Origin: Onchocerca volvulus
Taxonomy: Eukaryota; Nematoda; Chromadorea; Rhabditida; Onchocercidae
DNA length: 64,000 nucleotides
Assembly (NCBI GenBank): GCA_000499405.2
Contig: HG738138.1
Coordinates: 3,150,368-3,214,367, forward strand
Reading direction: 5' to 3'
Of the stretch, positions 10,797 through 22,720 are shown piece by piece. Made by a program: the position numbers and the translations under genes. The first letter of the stretch is position 1; each line of letters opens with the position of its first letter. The notes under the pieces were generated by a model, which was not told the origin of the DNA, searched no databases, and was given only the letters and a program-made list of their open reading frames with translations.

Positions 10797-13615
10797 ATGC
10801 AGAGAGAAATTATTACTGTCCAAATTGGTCGATGCGGGAATCGAGTTGGAACTAAGGTTTGTTTGATTACAAAGATCTTTGGCCAAGAAGTGCAACCAAA
10901 AGTAAATCTGATACTTACAGTTTTGGGAAATAATTGCGAATGAGCATGGCATCGAACCTGATGGCTTTTATAGGGGTGATTCGCCGCTGCAGTTGGAACG
11001 CATCGGCGTGTATTTTAATGAAATGAGAAGTTTGTACTTTTTTTATTTAAATTCAGAAAGTCTTTTCTTCTAAGATTCAAATTTTCTAGAAAAAATAAAA
11101 CAACAAAACCAAGCATCGATTTCAAATCTTTTATTGCTGGCACTATTAATCCTGATATTTTCTCTAATTGTAATAAACATAAGGAAAAAGCAGACACGAT
11201 AGATAACTTGGCCATTTTGTTATTCCATCAATCTATTTCATCTCTCTAATTAGTGTAAAAAAATCCGAACGGACATTTGCGCCATCATTTTGGCTTATAA
11301 CGGAATTGTATCACAAAACTTTAGAATTAAATCTCAGGACAAAAATACTGCCCTCGTGCGATATTTATTGGTTCGGAATCCAGGGTCTTGGATACGGTAC
11401 ATTTTTCCCCCTATGGAGACCTTTTCAAACCTAACCACTCTCTGTGTTATCTGAGTAGTAACTCCTACAAAGGGCATTACGCCGAAGAAATGGATATTGA
11501 AGTGATCATGGATATTATCCGAAGGGAAGCGGAAATTTCTGACGAATTGCAGGTATGAAAATAATTTGTGCTATATTTTTTCCTTTTTTAAATTCTGATT
11601 GATATAATTGAAGAAAAAAAATCTTTACCATCCCATAACTTTATTTTAACGAGGATGATGCATGTTAAAACATGGAAATTATAAAATTTTGTTATTCTCT
11701 GTCATTGTTTCTATGAATTGAGTATCACTGGTGAAAAAATGCTTTTATAGGGTTTTCAACTGATTCATTCCTTGGGAGGTAGTACCGGTTCTAGATCCGG
11801 GTCGAGTATTATCACTAAAATACGTGAAGAGTATCCGAACCGCATTTTGTCATCATTTTCCATGTTCCCGACACCAAAAGTAAGTTATTCGCTCATTTTA
11901 CATTCCTTTAGACAAATGTAAGAATGAAACCAAATAAATCCGATGAGAATTGAGCTGAGATTTGAATAATTTTCTATTAAGGCTGCTTTATGTGTCTCTG
12001 ATAATTAATTTGATCTAAGACCTTTATGTCAATTTGGATGACAGATATCGGATGCCCTTGTTACGGAATCATACAATGTAACATTAGCGACACATCATCT
12101 CATTGAAAATGTAGACGAAACATTCTGCATCGAAAATGAAGCTCTCCGTAATATTTCGTTGCATACGCTGAAAATTACTCAACCAACTTATCATGATTTC
12201 GACCATATAGGTTAGTTTTGAAATTGTTCTTACATCTAACAAATATGCTACAATTAAAGATAGAGAATAGCATCATGAATAAAGAAATCTTCAGAAGGTT
12301 TCATTTCAAACCAAAACAAAACTTAACGACAGATGATATTTTGAGCTTCGATGGCGATGTCAGGCGTGACCAGTTTCTTACGATTTCCCGGCCAATTGAA
12401 TTCTGATTTGCATGAATTAGGTGTTAGCATGATCCCATTACCGAAACTTCACTTTCTGATGTTTGGGTGCACTCCGCTGCCGATTCATAGTTTTGCTGAA
12501 TCCGAATTAGTCAACACCAATTATTTGATCCAGCAGGTTATTTTTAAAGGCATAAAGTTAAAGTAATATGATTCTAGCAGTTTAAGTTTCACAATTTTGC
12601 ATTTACTCATTGTTTTAGACATCATTAGAATGCGATACACAAGGCACAAATATTAAGCTTTCTCCTCCCAGATTTCTTGATAACTCTTTTCCTTTATTTA
12701 ACATTGTCTACTCAAAAACTCGTAAAAACCGCTTTTACCTGAGTTAATCTATTGGTCATATTCGGAATGCATCATATATAAATGAAGCGGATAAATAAAA
12801 TGATTATGTGGAAATTTAAAAAAACTGCAAGAAAAAAAAGACTTAGAAATTTTTAAAAGATTTTAGAACTTTTGGAAGTCAAAAAATAGTCTGTTTAAAT
12901 GCCTAAAAATTCTCTTCCAGCTGTTTGACGAACGTTATATGATGACTACTTATAATCCAAGAAATGGTCGTTATCTGGCTGCCTCCGCAATGTTTCGTGG
13001 GCCAATATCGATGCATGTAAGGAAATAATTTGTATAAAATTACAGTATCATTTAAGCATCACTAAAACATCATTTCATTTTCCTTCCCAGGATTTGGAAA
13101 CCCAAATATCGAATATTCGAATGACAATGATCCCTGGATGTATTCCAAAGAACATCAAATTAGGTACATGCGACATCCCTACACGCGGAACCAAGAACAC
13201 TGCTGTTTCTCTGTTTAATGCTACAGCAATCCAAGAAATATTTGCCAATATCAGATTGAAATACACAGGTTGATTTCTTTTAAATTGATCACACGCGATA
13301 AATTATCAATTTGTTTTATTCAATTAGCGAAATTTCTTTAGATTTCAGAAAGAAGATTTTAAAATAAAATTTTAAAATTCAAAAAAATATTTTAAATGTT
13401 TTTTTACAGCAATGTTTCAACACAAAACCTTTTTCCATTGGTACAAAAGCGAAGGAATGGAGGAAGCAGAATTTGTGGAAGTGGATAACACTATCAAGGA
13501 TTTAATTACAGAATATCAGCAATATGAGGTAGTATCGAATGATGAAGATTGGATTGACGAGGTCGATGATGGGATGGAAGCAGTTAACGATATGGAACAG
13601 CCCGATCAGAAATGA
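10797..13615 (+). CDS. divergent beta-tubulin, plus-strand copy
   Basis: The second copy of the inverted pair, 449 aa in nine exons: 10797-10856, 10921-11029, 11338-11552, 11751-11879, 12045-12210, 12346-12536, 12921-13016, 13091-13268, 13410-13615. It is clearly tubulin: blocks include [25 protein letters not shown] and [10 protein letters not shown]. Several nucleotide-contact stretches are unusual. The N-terminus is MQREIITVQ, with a Gln inserted after Met. The T3 loop DLEPGT is replaced by GSESRV. The T4 signature GGGTGSG reads [11 protein letters not shown] canonical QSGAGNNW loop is replaced by a shorter, Ser-rich stretch. GTP binding may therefore be weakened or altered, which is inference. 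The reading frame is open throughout and splice phases close, so it is not an obvious pseudogene. The tail is acidic (Asp/Glu mixed) but not poly-Glu. Benzimidazole positions are Phe167, Glu198, Phe200. Confidence 0.93.
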
Positions 13616-13720
13616 AAACCGAATTGCGACAGCATTATTTCATTTTTGTATCGAAATGACTTTTTTTTTTTTTTTTTTTATCGTGAAATGATTTTTTTTT
13701 CAAAATTTTGATTGTATCAA

Positions 13721-13726
13721 AATAAA
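13721..13726 (+). terminator. AATAAA poly(A) signal of the plus-strand tubulin
   Basis: A canonical AATAAA hexamer lies 106 bases after the tubulin stop codon, following two poly-T runs. Position and strand fit 3' end formation of this gene. Confidence 0.6.
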
Positions 13727-14274
13727 TGATTTGGATTATTTGGTGATTGAAAATGCAACAAATCTATTTTGTGAAATTAATCGAATATTCAGAAATCAAT
13801 TAAAATATTGATATGGCTCATTCCGTAATTGATACTAACATAAGATTAATTGTCCACCAATCAAAAGGGAAATATATTTCTGGATTATTGAACAAATCAC
13901 AGTTTATTTCTAGTATGGTGGCTATTAGCCAGCGTAAGCAATTACTAGTTGTGTCGCCTTTTTAAAGATATATAACACAAAAATATTAATCTGAGATCAT
14001 TGTCCTAAGACGATGAGAAGTTAAAAATTTCCAGAAATACGTTTTCTTTTGCATTAGGTTGGAGGACTCCGTTAGCTTGAAAAATTCTGTTAATAAAAAA
14101 GATGTGACAAATAGGACAACTAATTTATTTTGGGATTGATCCACGTTATCCGACTTTTATTATAATTTCGTGAACTTTGATTTGTCTTCAAAAGATTCTC
14201 ATACTCAATATACTCAAAGTTTGGAACTTAATAAACAGTAAATTAATGTATTATAATAATGGACATTATAATGC

Positions 14275-14536
14275 AACCATCGGCAAAAACCTTCCTTGAG
14301 AGAAATAGAGAAAGTTGTGATAATGATGATGCATTCCTTCAGATATATTCCTGGAAAAAAGACTGATATGAAGCCTCTTCATTTTCAGGCTTCCTGGGGT
14401 GTAAGCATAAGTCATGTGCCAACTGAATCACGGTCTGGACATGTATCAATGCTTGCTGGCTTTTTCGAAGATGTCAGTGCTGTTGCTCGTGGTTGGAAGT
14501 ATAATCCAGTTCCATTTGACAGTATCATCAATAGGT
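14275..14536 (+). pseudogene. PIG-N (GPI ethanolamine phosphate transferase 1) exon relic
   Basis: The conceptual peptide carries the family hallmark [20 protein letters not shown] followed by [17 protein letters not shown]. This corresponds to the catalytic alkaline-phosphatase-like domain of PIG-N, which adds ethanolamine phosphate to the first mannose of GPI anchors in the ER. A short piece reading AKTFLREIEK precedes it, and a plausible intron (donor after GAGAAA, acceptor TTTTCAG) joins the two parts, so this is a genomic fragment, not a retrocopy. No upstream or downstream PIG-N exons were found within 2 kb. I read it as a partial duplicate left near the tubulin pair. Less likely, it is one exon of a gene with very long introns. 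Confidence 0.72.
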
Positions 14537-14539
14537 AAA

Positions 14540-16499
14540 AGTCCAAAACATACAACGATTAGCAACTTCATCCATTGCAGGGTTTCCTTTCTTCATTTGC
14601 AAAGCTTACTTCTTCACTGAACGTACTTTTTGGTTATCAGAAATATACGTAATGCTTTAATGGTTACTATGGAACACTCCAACATTATCGTGTCTCGAGT
14701 CATAAAGCATAGCACAGAGTAAAATCAAATAAGATTTGACATTTAGAATCTTCTTCTCTTCCTCATTCCATGCCACTGCAATTATTTCTTCTCCAAAATT
14801 AGAATTATTTCTAGCAGAACAACGCTGCACAGTTGGACAGTAAGTATTCGGAGAAATAGGAGTTATTATAATGCATATTTTGAAATCTGTGCATGCTATG
14901 CGAAACTCGTACATACCATGATAGTGATAAATGAGTAAATGCAACCTTTTTTTTTTTTTTTTTTTTCATCCTACCCTTTTTCATTTCAGAGGAATTTCGT
15001 AGAAAACAAGTCTAAGTGCCGCATTGTTTCGAATTACTAAAATTTGATTCAGTACACATATCGAAATACTGTGATTTATTATGGCAATACATATATTTCA
15101 GCTATGCTTTAATTTTGATAAGATTTGCTAAATTTATTTTTCGAAACAAATCATATTTAGCACATTTAGCAGTATGAATGAGATGAAATAAGTGAGGCCG
15201 AATAACTGATTGAAAATAATAGTTGAAACAATACCAGTTCTTATCCATTTGATATTGCTCGGATTATTCTATCAGGATCCTCTATCCATTGAAGAAAAAA
15301 AAAAAAATGAAATTTAAATGAGACAAAAGCCCTCAATTCCAGAAATTTCGGAACACTGTATCGTTTGTTAAAAGTATCAAAATAATTCTACATGTGCGTC
15401 TATTAATGAGAATTTGTTCCATCATTCAATACCACGCCTTTCGTGATTTTATCACGAATGTACACCGATTTGGAATTTTGTAATGATGGCTTGAACAGCT
15501 AATGTGAAGCTATTTTGTTAAAACGATAGCTGTATTACCTTTCAGAAATCGAAAAACAAAAATTTTGCGCGAAATGTTAGAACTTTAGAATATTATTTTC
15601 AAATCTCGAATTCACAAGTCTTGAGAAAATTCGTTCTGAATAAATCAATCGTATTCGATTTTCGCATTCCGTTACAACATTTCTTTTGTTAGACAGAATA
15701 TTTTCGTCTAATACGCTAATTGACATATTTTCAGTTAATCCATTTTATGGAAATTTGATCTTTCGTAGTTTTGTACGAATATACAGACCACGTTTTTGCG
15801 AAAGACTTTAGAGGCAAGCCTGTAATGCTTTTTGCATTACAGATTTAATTCTTCTGAGCTAATTTGTTAATTCAATGCTTTCTGAATTTTTATTGAGCAA
15901 ATATTGGAGGAATAGCAGTTTAAATGTAAAACGCGAGATAGTTCTAGAGTTTCTAATTCCTCTAAATATCATACATTTAATGAATGAGAAAAGAAAAGTA
16001 CAGTAATCATGGTGTATGGTATTCACTATGACTTTTCAGTGATAAATGAAAGTCAAGTTAAGCGCTGCAGGATGGATCTTTTAAAGTATAAAGAAGATAC
16101 GTAAAGTAAACTAATTCCATGAATTTAAATTTTGATACAAAAAATGTCAGTGAAACATTGGAAAAAAATAAGACTACAAAACTGATAGAACATAGAACCG
16201 TGTGGTACATGACAAATCCAACATTCTTTGTTTTAATCTTTCATTCTTTATCTTAAAAAAGTGAGGAATACAAATGGTCAAGTAAGTTAGTGACATCCCA
16301 AAAAAGTGAAAGACCGGAAGTTTGAAAATAAAAAAAAAAAGATTGAAGAAAAATGAAAGATCAAAAGAGTAAAAAGGAAGTGGAGAAAAAAAATACAAGT
16401 AATCAAGGGAATGAAAAAGACAAGTAAATAGAAAAAAGCATAAAAGCTAACGTTTGAGCAAAAAGCATTTACGATCAAATAATACAAAATGTCAATAAG
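14540..16499. other. intergenic, no gene recognised
   Basis: AT-rich sequence with poly-A/T runs. A purine-skewed, A-rich tract lies at about 16240-16480. A minus-strand frame at 14657-14944 has no domain I recognise and is not called. Confidence 0.6.
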
Positions 16500-16504
16500 G
16501 GAAT

Positions 16505-18300
16505 TCGAGAAATCTTCTTTTTAAATGCTCCAGGAAGAACTGGAGTTCGATACAAAATGACATAGCCTTGGCTCTTGCATCGTTCGGAATAGCTACAACA
16601 TTGTTACCAGATGGAAGAACTGTTCATTTCGATTTGAAATTTCCATTCAGCATGCAATTCATCGAAACTCCCATATCCAACATTTCCAAGACATCGGGAA
16701 TGGGTTAAAGTATTGCAAAAATGCAAACTAATTGTTTGGGATGAATGTACAATGACGCACAGAAAATCGGTCGAAGATCTTGATCGATCATTGCAAGATT
16801 TGCGTGGAAATATGAAACCATTTGGGGACGCATTAATATTGCTTGCAAGAAATTTGAAGCAAATATTATCTGTAATTTCTCGATCGACACCGGCGGAAGG
16901 AATGCTTGCTTGAAATACTTTACTTTGTGACGACACGTTAAAAACGTTAAAATTAACTACAATATGCATGTCCAACTGCAAAACGATCGACCAACCGGGA
17001 TCTTCTCACATCAATTGCTGAAAATTGGGAACGGAAAACTGCCGGTTGATTTGGCCTTAGGATGAATTTCATTGCCTCATAACTTCTAAAATTTAGTAAC
17101 AAAAGAGGAGTTAGTTGAAAAGGTATTTTCCGATATTCAAACAAATTATAAGAATCACGATTGGCTGAGTGAATGAACTATTATTGTGGACAAGACCAAA
17201 GACGTTCGACGAACTTCACAATATTATTCAGTCTAACATTCAAAACGAGGCAGTTACATACAAGTCCATCAATACTGTTGTGAAAGAAGATCAAGCGTTT
17301 AATTATCTAACAGAATTTTGGAATTTACTCGATCTGCCAGAATCGACGTGCCAATTATCATGTTGCGAAATTTCAACCAGCCAAAACTTTGCAACGGCAT
17401 GCGACTTACGAGTGAAAAAATTAATGATCAATGTCGTAGAAAGAACAAACTTGACAGGGCCTTTTAAAGGAGGATATGTCCTTATTCCTCGCATTCGTAT
17501 AATTCCAACGAATATGGCAATTCAGTTCAAGAGATTGCAATTCCCAATTCGATTGGCTTTTGTATTCACCATCAACAAAGCTCGGGGTCAATCTTTGGAA
17601 TTACGTGGTCCAGATCTAGAGGTCTATTGCTTCACACATGGATAATTATATATTACGTATTCTAGAGTCGGGAAACCGGACAATCTCTGTATCTATACAG
17701 AATAACAAAAAATATTGCATACCCACAAGTATTGTGAAAAAAATCGCTTGAACGAAACATTTCATTACATACTATCATGACCTCGACATTTCTGCGACGC
17801 AACTACATTCCTCATAAATCAAAGAATAAGCGAATTACATCCCTCACAAAGCAAAAACAAACGAAAAGACTCGAAAGGACTTTTAAATTACTTGTCTTAT
17901 TTTTTTTTAATACGCGCCTATTCGAATGCAACGCGGTATGAAAATTTCAAATCAATCGATGAAAAACTTGGAACTTTGCAGGAAGTAGCCGCAGTCAATG
18001 CAGAAAGCAGACGTGATGAATAAATTCTGCCCGCTCATGAAGACACGGTACGGGGCGAAGTCAAAAAATTCAGTGCGCTCATGAGGGCTCATGAGGGCAT
18101 TTGACTTTTTAGTGGTGCAAGACGGAGTCAAAAAATTCAGTCTACTCACTTACTTTTAGCTGTCACGGACTTACATATGAAAAAAAGTATGTCTATATAA
18201 AAAAAAATGGCCTATTCGAATACAAGGTTGTATCAAAATTTGAAAGCAATCGATGGAGAACTGGCGAAAATTCCGTCCGGGGTAACAGGAAGCATTAACA
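16505..18300 (+). mobile_element. decayed Helitron: Pif1-like helicase remnant
   Basis: The region translates, with several frameshifts and stops, into the C-terminal Pif1-type helicase of a Helitron rolling-circle transposon. It starts with a degraded Walker A (FFLNAPGRTG, for family APGGTGKT). Next come SFGIATTLLPDGRTVH, the Walker B stretch LIVWDECTMTHRKS and DRSLQDLRGN. The longest open piece is at 17169-17645; it includes NIQSNIQNEAVTYKS-like text and the conserved end FTINKARGQSLEL. A further degraded match, YSRVGKPDNL, follows the stop. No HUH/Rep relaxase domain was found upstream, so this is a 5'-truncated, dead copy. Internal direct repeats at 17916-17972 and 18210-18266 suggest a local duplication near its 3' side. 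Exact ends are unknown. Confidence 0.85.
17916..18266 (+). repeat. direct repeat pair and degenerate short repeats at the Helitron 3' side
   Basis: GCCTATTCGAAT followed by AAAATTT and CAATCGATG occurs at 17916-17972 and again at 18210-18266, about 294 bp apart. Between them a degenerate 20-mer beginning AAATTC and ending near CTCATGA or CTCACT occurs at about 18022, 18066 and 18133. This may be a partial tandem duplication or Helitron terminal sequence. Confidence 0.7.
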
Positions 18301-19868
18301 TTTTGATTTATATAGATATTATTATTATTGAAAACTTATTACTTGCTATTATTCTAATTTCTCAGTATCCCACGATTATGTTGAAGTAATTATTAGAAAA
18401 TAAAAGGTATTAAGGTATAAATTTATTAAATCACTGAAATTATCGTGTGGCATTAAGCAGTTGCTGTTGCCATGGACAGATCGATATGACTTCACTAGTC
18501 GTAATTAGCTCTTTCAAATAACGAAAAGTTTTTCATTTCATATAGTTCAGTTATGTTGTCTTCTGTGGCGAAAAAAAGATTGGAAATTGCTTGCATTTCT
18601 TCTCATTACCGTATTCTCTTCTGTTATTTTGAATAAATATAATGATTGTGTGTGTTACTTCCTTTTTTGCATATTCATAATTTGTAAACTTATATGAATT
18701 AATTTCATATTATCATATTTCCATGATCATTCAGAGTTCGGATTTCTTTCTTTTTTTTTTTTTTTTTTAAAACCATACTCTTGCCACGTGATTTTCTACA
18801 GTTCCATTCTTGTTTTTGATGGAATAGCTTTTTCTTTTTGCATTCACCTTGTTTGAAGAGTTGAAATGTTATTTCTTTAAATTTATCATTGTATCAAACA
18901 TTAACTAAAGAACTTAAAGACCGGAAAAATTGACTGATGGTCTACAAAAAACGATCGAAAATTAGTAGCAACCAAAATTTAGAAAATGGTTCTTTATCTT
19001 ACACAAGTACATATATTAAATTATATATGTATGTATATATCTATGTAAGAAAAATCGTGGTATATTACCTATGCTTGCAAAATCCTGCTACATCAAAACC
19101 GTGATAAAACCCTACTACATAATATTTTTAACAAGTTTCAACATGATAATAAGCGACCACAAAAAAAATAAATCTTTCCCATAATGATTGATTAGACGAA
19201 GCATGTGCTATCTTGTTTTGAGCTTTGTCATTATATACATATACTTTATCTTTACATTTGATATTCTTCGGCAGCATTAGATCGAATTGCAGGAATAAGC
19301 ACTTTTCATTACTTCATTAAGTAAGTTAATATTATTACATTTATTTCTCGATTTATATGAGATCGTAAATTAACCAGTAAAAACTAAATCAAATTTGCAA
19401 ACGAAGCATGCTGCTTTTTCGCCTTAATATGCATACATATGTGTTATATAAATATTGTTTTCCAGGTATTTGTGTAGATTTTACTTATAATTAATTCACA
19501 CTACCACTATCTGATGTAAGGAAATTGTTAGGTTACTCTTAAAAATTGTTTAAATTTTTATAAAAAAGTTGAGCATCGCATTTAATATGCATATTTTACA
19601 CATATTTGTAAAATTATTTCCTGGCGACAACAATAGAAAAAAACTAAAAAAAAAAAAAAAAAAAGCATATTTATATAGCTCAAATTGATTACTTTGAAGT
19701 TCAACATTTTCAAAACTTGCAGAAATATATGACCAATAACCATCTTTCCTACCATTTCCATTTACATTATTATTACTGTAAGCGAAATATTCAGTTATGA
19801 TAATCTTATTCGAACTTTTCTGTTATTCAGTATAATATAGCATATTTTATAGTGGTAAATGAATTGTA
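18301..19868. other. intergenic, upstream of the methyltransferase
   Basis: No gene was recognised. The stretch holds poly-T and poly-A runs near 18750-18770 and 19648-19664 and TATATA-rich text near 19020. Its last 120 bases form the duplicated 5' flank described under the 5038-5170 block. Confidence 0.6.
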
Positions 19869-19884
19869 ATGGATATCGAGAAAC
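19749..19884 (+). repeat. methyltransferase 5' flank, copy matching 5038-5170
   Basis: This is the intact partner of the decayed block near 5.1 kb. It ends across the real start codon at 19869. That the alignment extends into the first codons shows the duplication once included coding sequence. Confidence 0.8.
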
Positions 19885-22720
19885 AATACGTTCGGGAAGC
19901 ATATAGACATTTGGCATCACATCCGGATACTGCTTGCTATGGAAGTGAAACCCGAAAGTTAATGCTTCGATGGATCAATGTTCAAAAATTTATTAATCAA
20001 CTCCCGCTAGGCACAATTGCCATTGATATTGGCAAGTTCTTCTTTTCTTAAAATTCATTTGTAAAATTAAAGAAATTATAAACATAATTTACATGACAAA
20101 CGATTCTAACACTTGCATATTGTGAGTTATTCCGCGCCAACACGAAATTCATTCTTAACCAAAGTTAACAAAAGTGAATATTTGAGCTGCGAAAACTGAA
20201 AGAATGCTGGAATTGCAACAGTCTAACTTGAAACTGGAAAAATGACAGAGATTCATTGAGAGATAAGAAAGCCACTCTTATTATCTATTGAAAAAGATGC
20301 GAAGCCTAAGGTATTCCTTTCTCAATTTAGGTTGTGGTGAAGCAAAGTACTATAGGAGCGATTGCTTCTTTATGGATTGCGATACATGTTTGGAAATGCT
20401 TGCACAACTGCAATTATCGCCGATGGTTGATTTGCAGTTAGCTGATGCTCTAAATTTACCTTATAGGTAAAGAATATAAGTTTTGGCGTAAATTTTTGTT
20501 TGAATTAATTTCGTTTTTAATTTCTGACTGTAAGAATGATATTGGGTGATGGAGGGAGGAGAAGGGGGTTTCTATGACTTATGAATGGGCACAATATTTG
20601 AGCTGTCGCCTTTAAGCTTTGAAATTTTCGATATTTCCAACTAATACCTTCCAAATTATAGATCAAATAGTATTGATGCTGCCTTATTAGTATCCGTTTT
20701 ACACCATTTCACAACGCTCGATAGAAGAAAAAGAGCGTTAACTGAAGTTGCTCGATGCTTGCGACCTCGGTAAGTTGTTTATCTCTGATATTTCTTGGAT
20801 AGTTTGCGGAAAATAAATGAACAAGACTGTTTTGTCATTTAGCGCAGCACATTTCGGAATGATATGATTGCACAACGGATATGGACGCATATAAGTTTTT
20901 CAATAAATGTTGAAAAAGCTATTCGCTAAATCATCTTCCGTTCATTTCATCCCTTGTAGAAATACGGCAATCTCTTCCTGTCTTATTCCAGTCTTCCGGG
21001 AGTATTTCCTACTGTGCTGCATATTCTCAGTAAATGCCATTCGCTGTCATATGATGAAATGTCCAAGTTAGAATTCGCAAAGAGATGATTAATAGATATT
21101 TGAATTTCAAGAATATTGACAGACTTATTTTGCTTTTCACATTTTTAGTGGTCAAGTATTGATATGTGTTTGGGCATTCGAACAACCTAACGGGAAATTT
21201 CCGTCGCAGGACGTATTGGTACCATGCCAATTGCATCACTGCAACAGTATTTCTCCCAATAATCACAATAAGTGTATTCAATTTTCTCATTTTGCAATAA
21301 TAATAAAACATTTCCCTCCTCCCTTCTCATCTCATGAATTTCACGTTCCAGAAGGCGTATGCTTTGTTTATGACAGACAAATAATCTTTTGAGAGCAAGA
21401 AATCGATACAGTTGACATACTTTCATCTTTGTCAAGCTTAAAAACTTCTAGCAACATTGCTATACTTTTCAATGCTAGACAAAATTTCCTCAACATCATT
21501 GAACTTTGACCTTCTTAGCTATTACTTTGTTGTCCGTTGCTATTTTAGATAGTACACAAATTACATTTAATGAAAACTTTCATCTCTAGAATCTTATTTA
21601 TGGAATTTGGAATTATATTGCACTGGGAAGGATAAAATCAGATTTTCTTGTCCTGTTTATTTTATCGGTAAGATATTTTTAAAATGAATTCCAGCGGTCA
21701 GATTCCATATGAATTCAACCAGAGAACAGCGTCTAATACGGGTAAGACTCTAATAAATTAAAATGTACGCTTCATTAACCTACTGCACAATGCAGTCTGG
21801 ACTTCGTAATTTTTCTTACTGTCAGAACTATATGGTAATTCACTGGAGTAAGGTTCCTAACGATTTAATTGACATTTCGAATTCTTTGACATGAGATTGC
21901 TTGAAGTTTTCAAGAAGTTGTATGCTATCAATCTCATATAGCAGTGTATCGGGACAGGAGTTTTTCTGGAAGTTAAATCAAATAATGAAATGTCTTCCAT
22001 GTAGTAACAAATATTATTTCCAGTTGCTTTAGTCAAATTTAAAATTACTATTCATAAGTTTTTTATGAAATTCGAATTCTATTCGCCTTTAAGGATTCTA
22101 TAGCCGTGAACTTTTTGGCAGAGAATGCAACACAAACTGAGCATATATCGTTGTTTCATCGCATCTTCAAAATATTCTCATCTTTTCACGGACTACTGCG
22201 ACATCTTTTATCGACTCTTAACGAATGTGCACGAAAATACTATTCAAGTACGCCGATATCAGGCATTTTGCGATCCCTAATGCGACACAATGCGATTGAA
22301 CAGTTTTCTGTGAAACTTGCTGAACATACGATTGAAATGGCACTAATAGAAGCGCTCTGTATTACGCAACAACACAATCCTTATCGATTTTATCATCTTT
22401 TTAAGAAAGTTAGTTCATAAAATTTCAAAACATAAAAAGGAAGGAATTTTTTTGGAATAATCAAAAAAGTTATAAACAATGAAATTATATTCCTTCACTT
22501 CTCTTTCCTCTTCATGTGAATATATGCAATACTAACGAATGACATTTCTCGAATATCATATCACATTTTCAGTAATCTGTTTAGATATATAAATGGCGAA
22601 TAATTGCAGGATGAATTGAAAGCTCTGATAGCAATGATACCATCAGTACGACTGGTACACTTGGATTACGAACATGCAAATTGGTGGGCAGTTGTTGAAA
22701 AACTTGATTTATTTTCATAA
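19869..22720 (+). CDS. TRM9-like tRNA wobble-uridine methyltransferase
   Basis: A class I SAM-dependent methyltransferase of the Trm9/ALKBH8/TRMT9B group; family enzymes methylate carboxymethyl-uridine at tRNA wobble positions. Seven exons give 330 aa: 19869-20031, 20331-20466, 20662-20769, 21149-21271, 21695-21741, 22104-22408, 22610-22720, all closing in phase. SAM motif I reads AIDIGCGEAKY and is split by intron 1. LQLADALNLPYR, DAALLVSVLHHFTT and ARCLRPRGQVLICVWAFEQ follow the family order, and the C-terminus has RFYHLFKKDEL and HANWWAVVEK, as in Trm9-type proteins. Intron 1 uses a GC donor (G then GCAAGT); the only in-frame joining I found needs it. The N-terminal motif is more diverged than in animal ALKBH8, so it may be the TRMT9B-type paralogue. 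Its 5' and 3' flanks are duplicated near 5-6 kb. Confidence 0.85.

Noticed and set aside
14657..14944. Minus-strand 95-codon frame with text a little like the zinc-finger gene near 40.8 kb
   Set aside because: The resemblance is short and gapped and could be chance; no finger motif is intact.
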